Positions 7,567 to 7,584 of a stretch of DNA of 7,584 nt are shown here, in pieces. The position numbers and the translations under genes were made by a program. The notes below the pieces were generated by a model. It searched no databases. It was not told the origin of the DNA and saw only the letters and a program-made list of their open reading frames with translations. Numbering within the stretch: the first letter of the stretch is position 1; every line of letters starts with the position of its first letter. The stretch spans positions 1 to 7,584 of the forward strand of contig KL569473.1 of NCBI GenBank assembly GCA_000715685.1, in the 5' to 3' direction. This DNA comes from Streptomyces lilacinus (GTDB taxonomy: Bacteria; Actinomycetota; Actinomycetes; Streptomycetales; Streptomycetaceae).

Positions 7567-7584
7567 CTGTCTCTTATACACATC
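7567..7584. other. Tn5 mosaic-end / Nextera adapter remnant (not genomic)
   Basis: The last 18 bases read CTGTCTCTTATACACATC, identical to the first 18 of the 19-bp synthetic Tn5 mosaic end used in tagmentation libraries. They follow ftsI codons without a gap and are AT-rich in an otherwise roughly 70% or higher GC window. On the minus strand they translate as MYKRQ in the ftsI frame and as MCIRDS in another frame, both familiar artefact N-termini. The sequence is untrimmed adapter at a contig end. Natural IS50 ends differ from the mosaic end, so a real insertion is unlikely. Confidence 0.96.

Noticed and set aside
7567..7584. Genuine Tn5/IS50 insertion next to ftsI
   Set aside because: The bases match the synthetic mosaic end, not the natural IS50 outer or inner ends, and sit exactly at the sequence terminus. 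A library adapter explains this better.
1..7584. A previously undescribed system, CRISPR array, tRNA/rRNA gene, mobile element or defence gene
   Set aside because: Every long supported frame is a known dcw-cluster gene in the expected order. I saw no regularly spaced repeats, no RNA-gene signature and no foreign gene; gaps between genes are at most 82 bp.

Overview
The window is a segment of a bacterial division and cell-wall (dcw) cluster. All genes lie on the minus strand, so they read from high to low coordinates: ftsI (5' end missing), murE, murF, mraY, murD, then the probable first codons of ftsW at the window start. This order matches the ftsI-murE-murF-mraY-murD-ftsW order of actinobacterial dcw clusters. 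Very high GC with nearly all codons ending in G or C, GTG starts, a DAP-type MurE and overall protein resemblance point to Streptomyces or a close relative such as Kitasatospora. The genus call rests on recognition, not on a search.

Layout, in transcription order: 7567-7584 is not genomic; it is 18 nt of the Tn5 mosaic end used in Nextera-type libraries. 7566-5887 encodes the periplasmic part of FtsI, with the dimerisation and transpeptidase domains intact but the N-terminal cytoplasmic and membrane anchor missing. murE follows after 12 bp. A 65-bp gap with a strong Shine-Dalgarno leads to murF. murF and mraY share one base (TGATG), and murD overlaps the end of mraY. An 82-bp gap with a predicted stem-loop and a ribosome binding site leads to the probable ftsW start at 107, where 41 consecutive G/C bases run close to the window edge.

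The genes form one pathway. MurD, MurE and MurF add D-Glu, diaminopimelate and D-Ala-D-Ala in turn to UDP-MurNAc-L-Ala. MraY moves the finished muropeptide onto undecaprenyl phosphate as lipid I. FtsW and FtsI polymerise and cross-link lipid II at the division septum. Close spacing and overlaps suggest one polycistronic transcript with translational coupling.

I found no tRNA, rRNA, CRISPR, mobile element or undescribed system. The points most worth a second look are the adapter at the right end (it creates a false FtsI N-terminus), a sharp codon-usage shift in the 3' third of murF, and a 20-codon ORF bridging murE and murF whose stop lies inside the murF Shine-Dalgarno.
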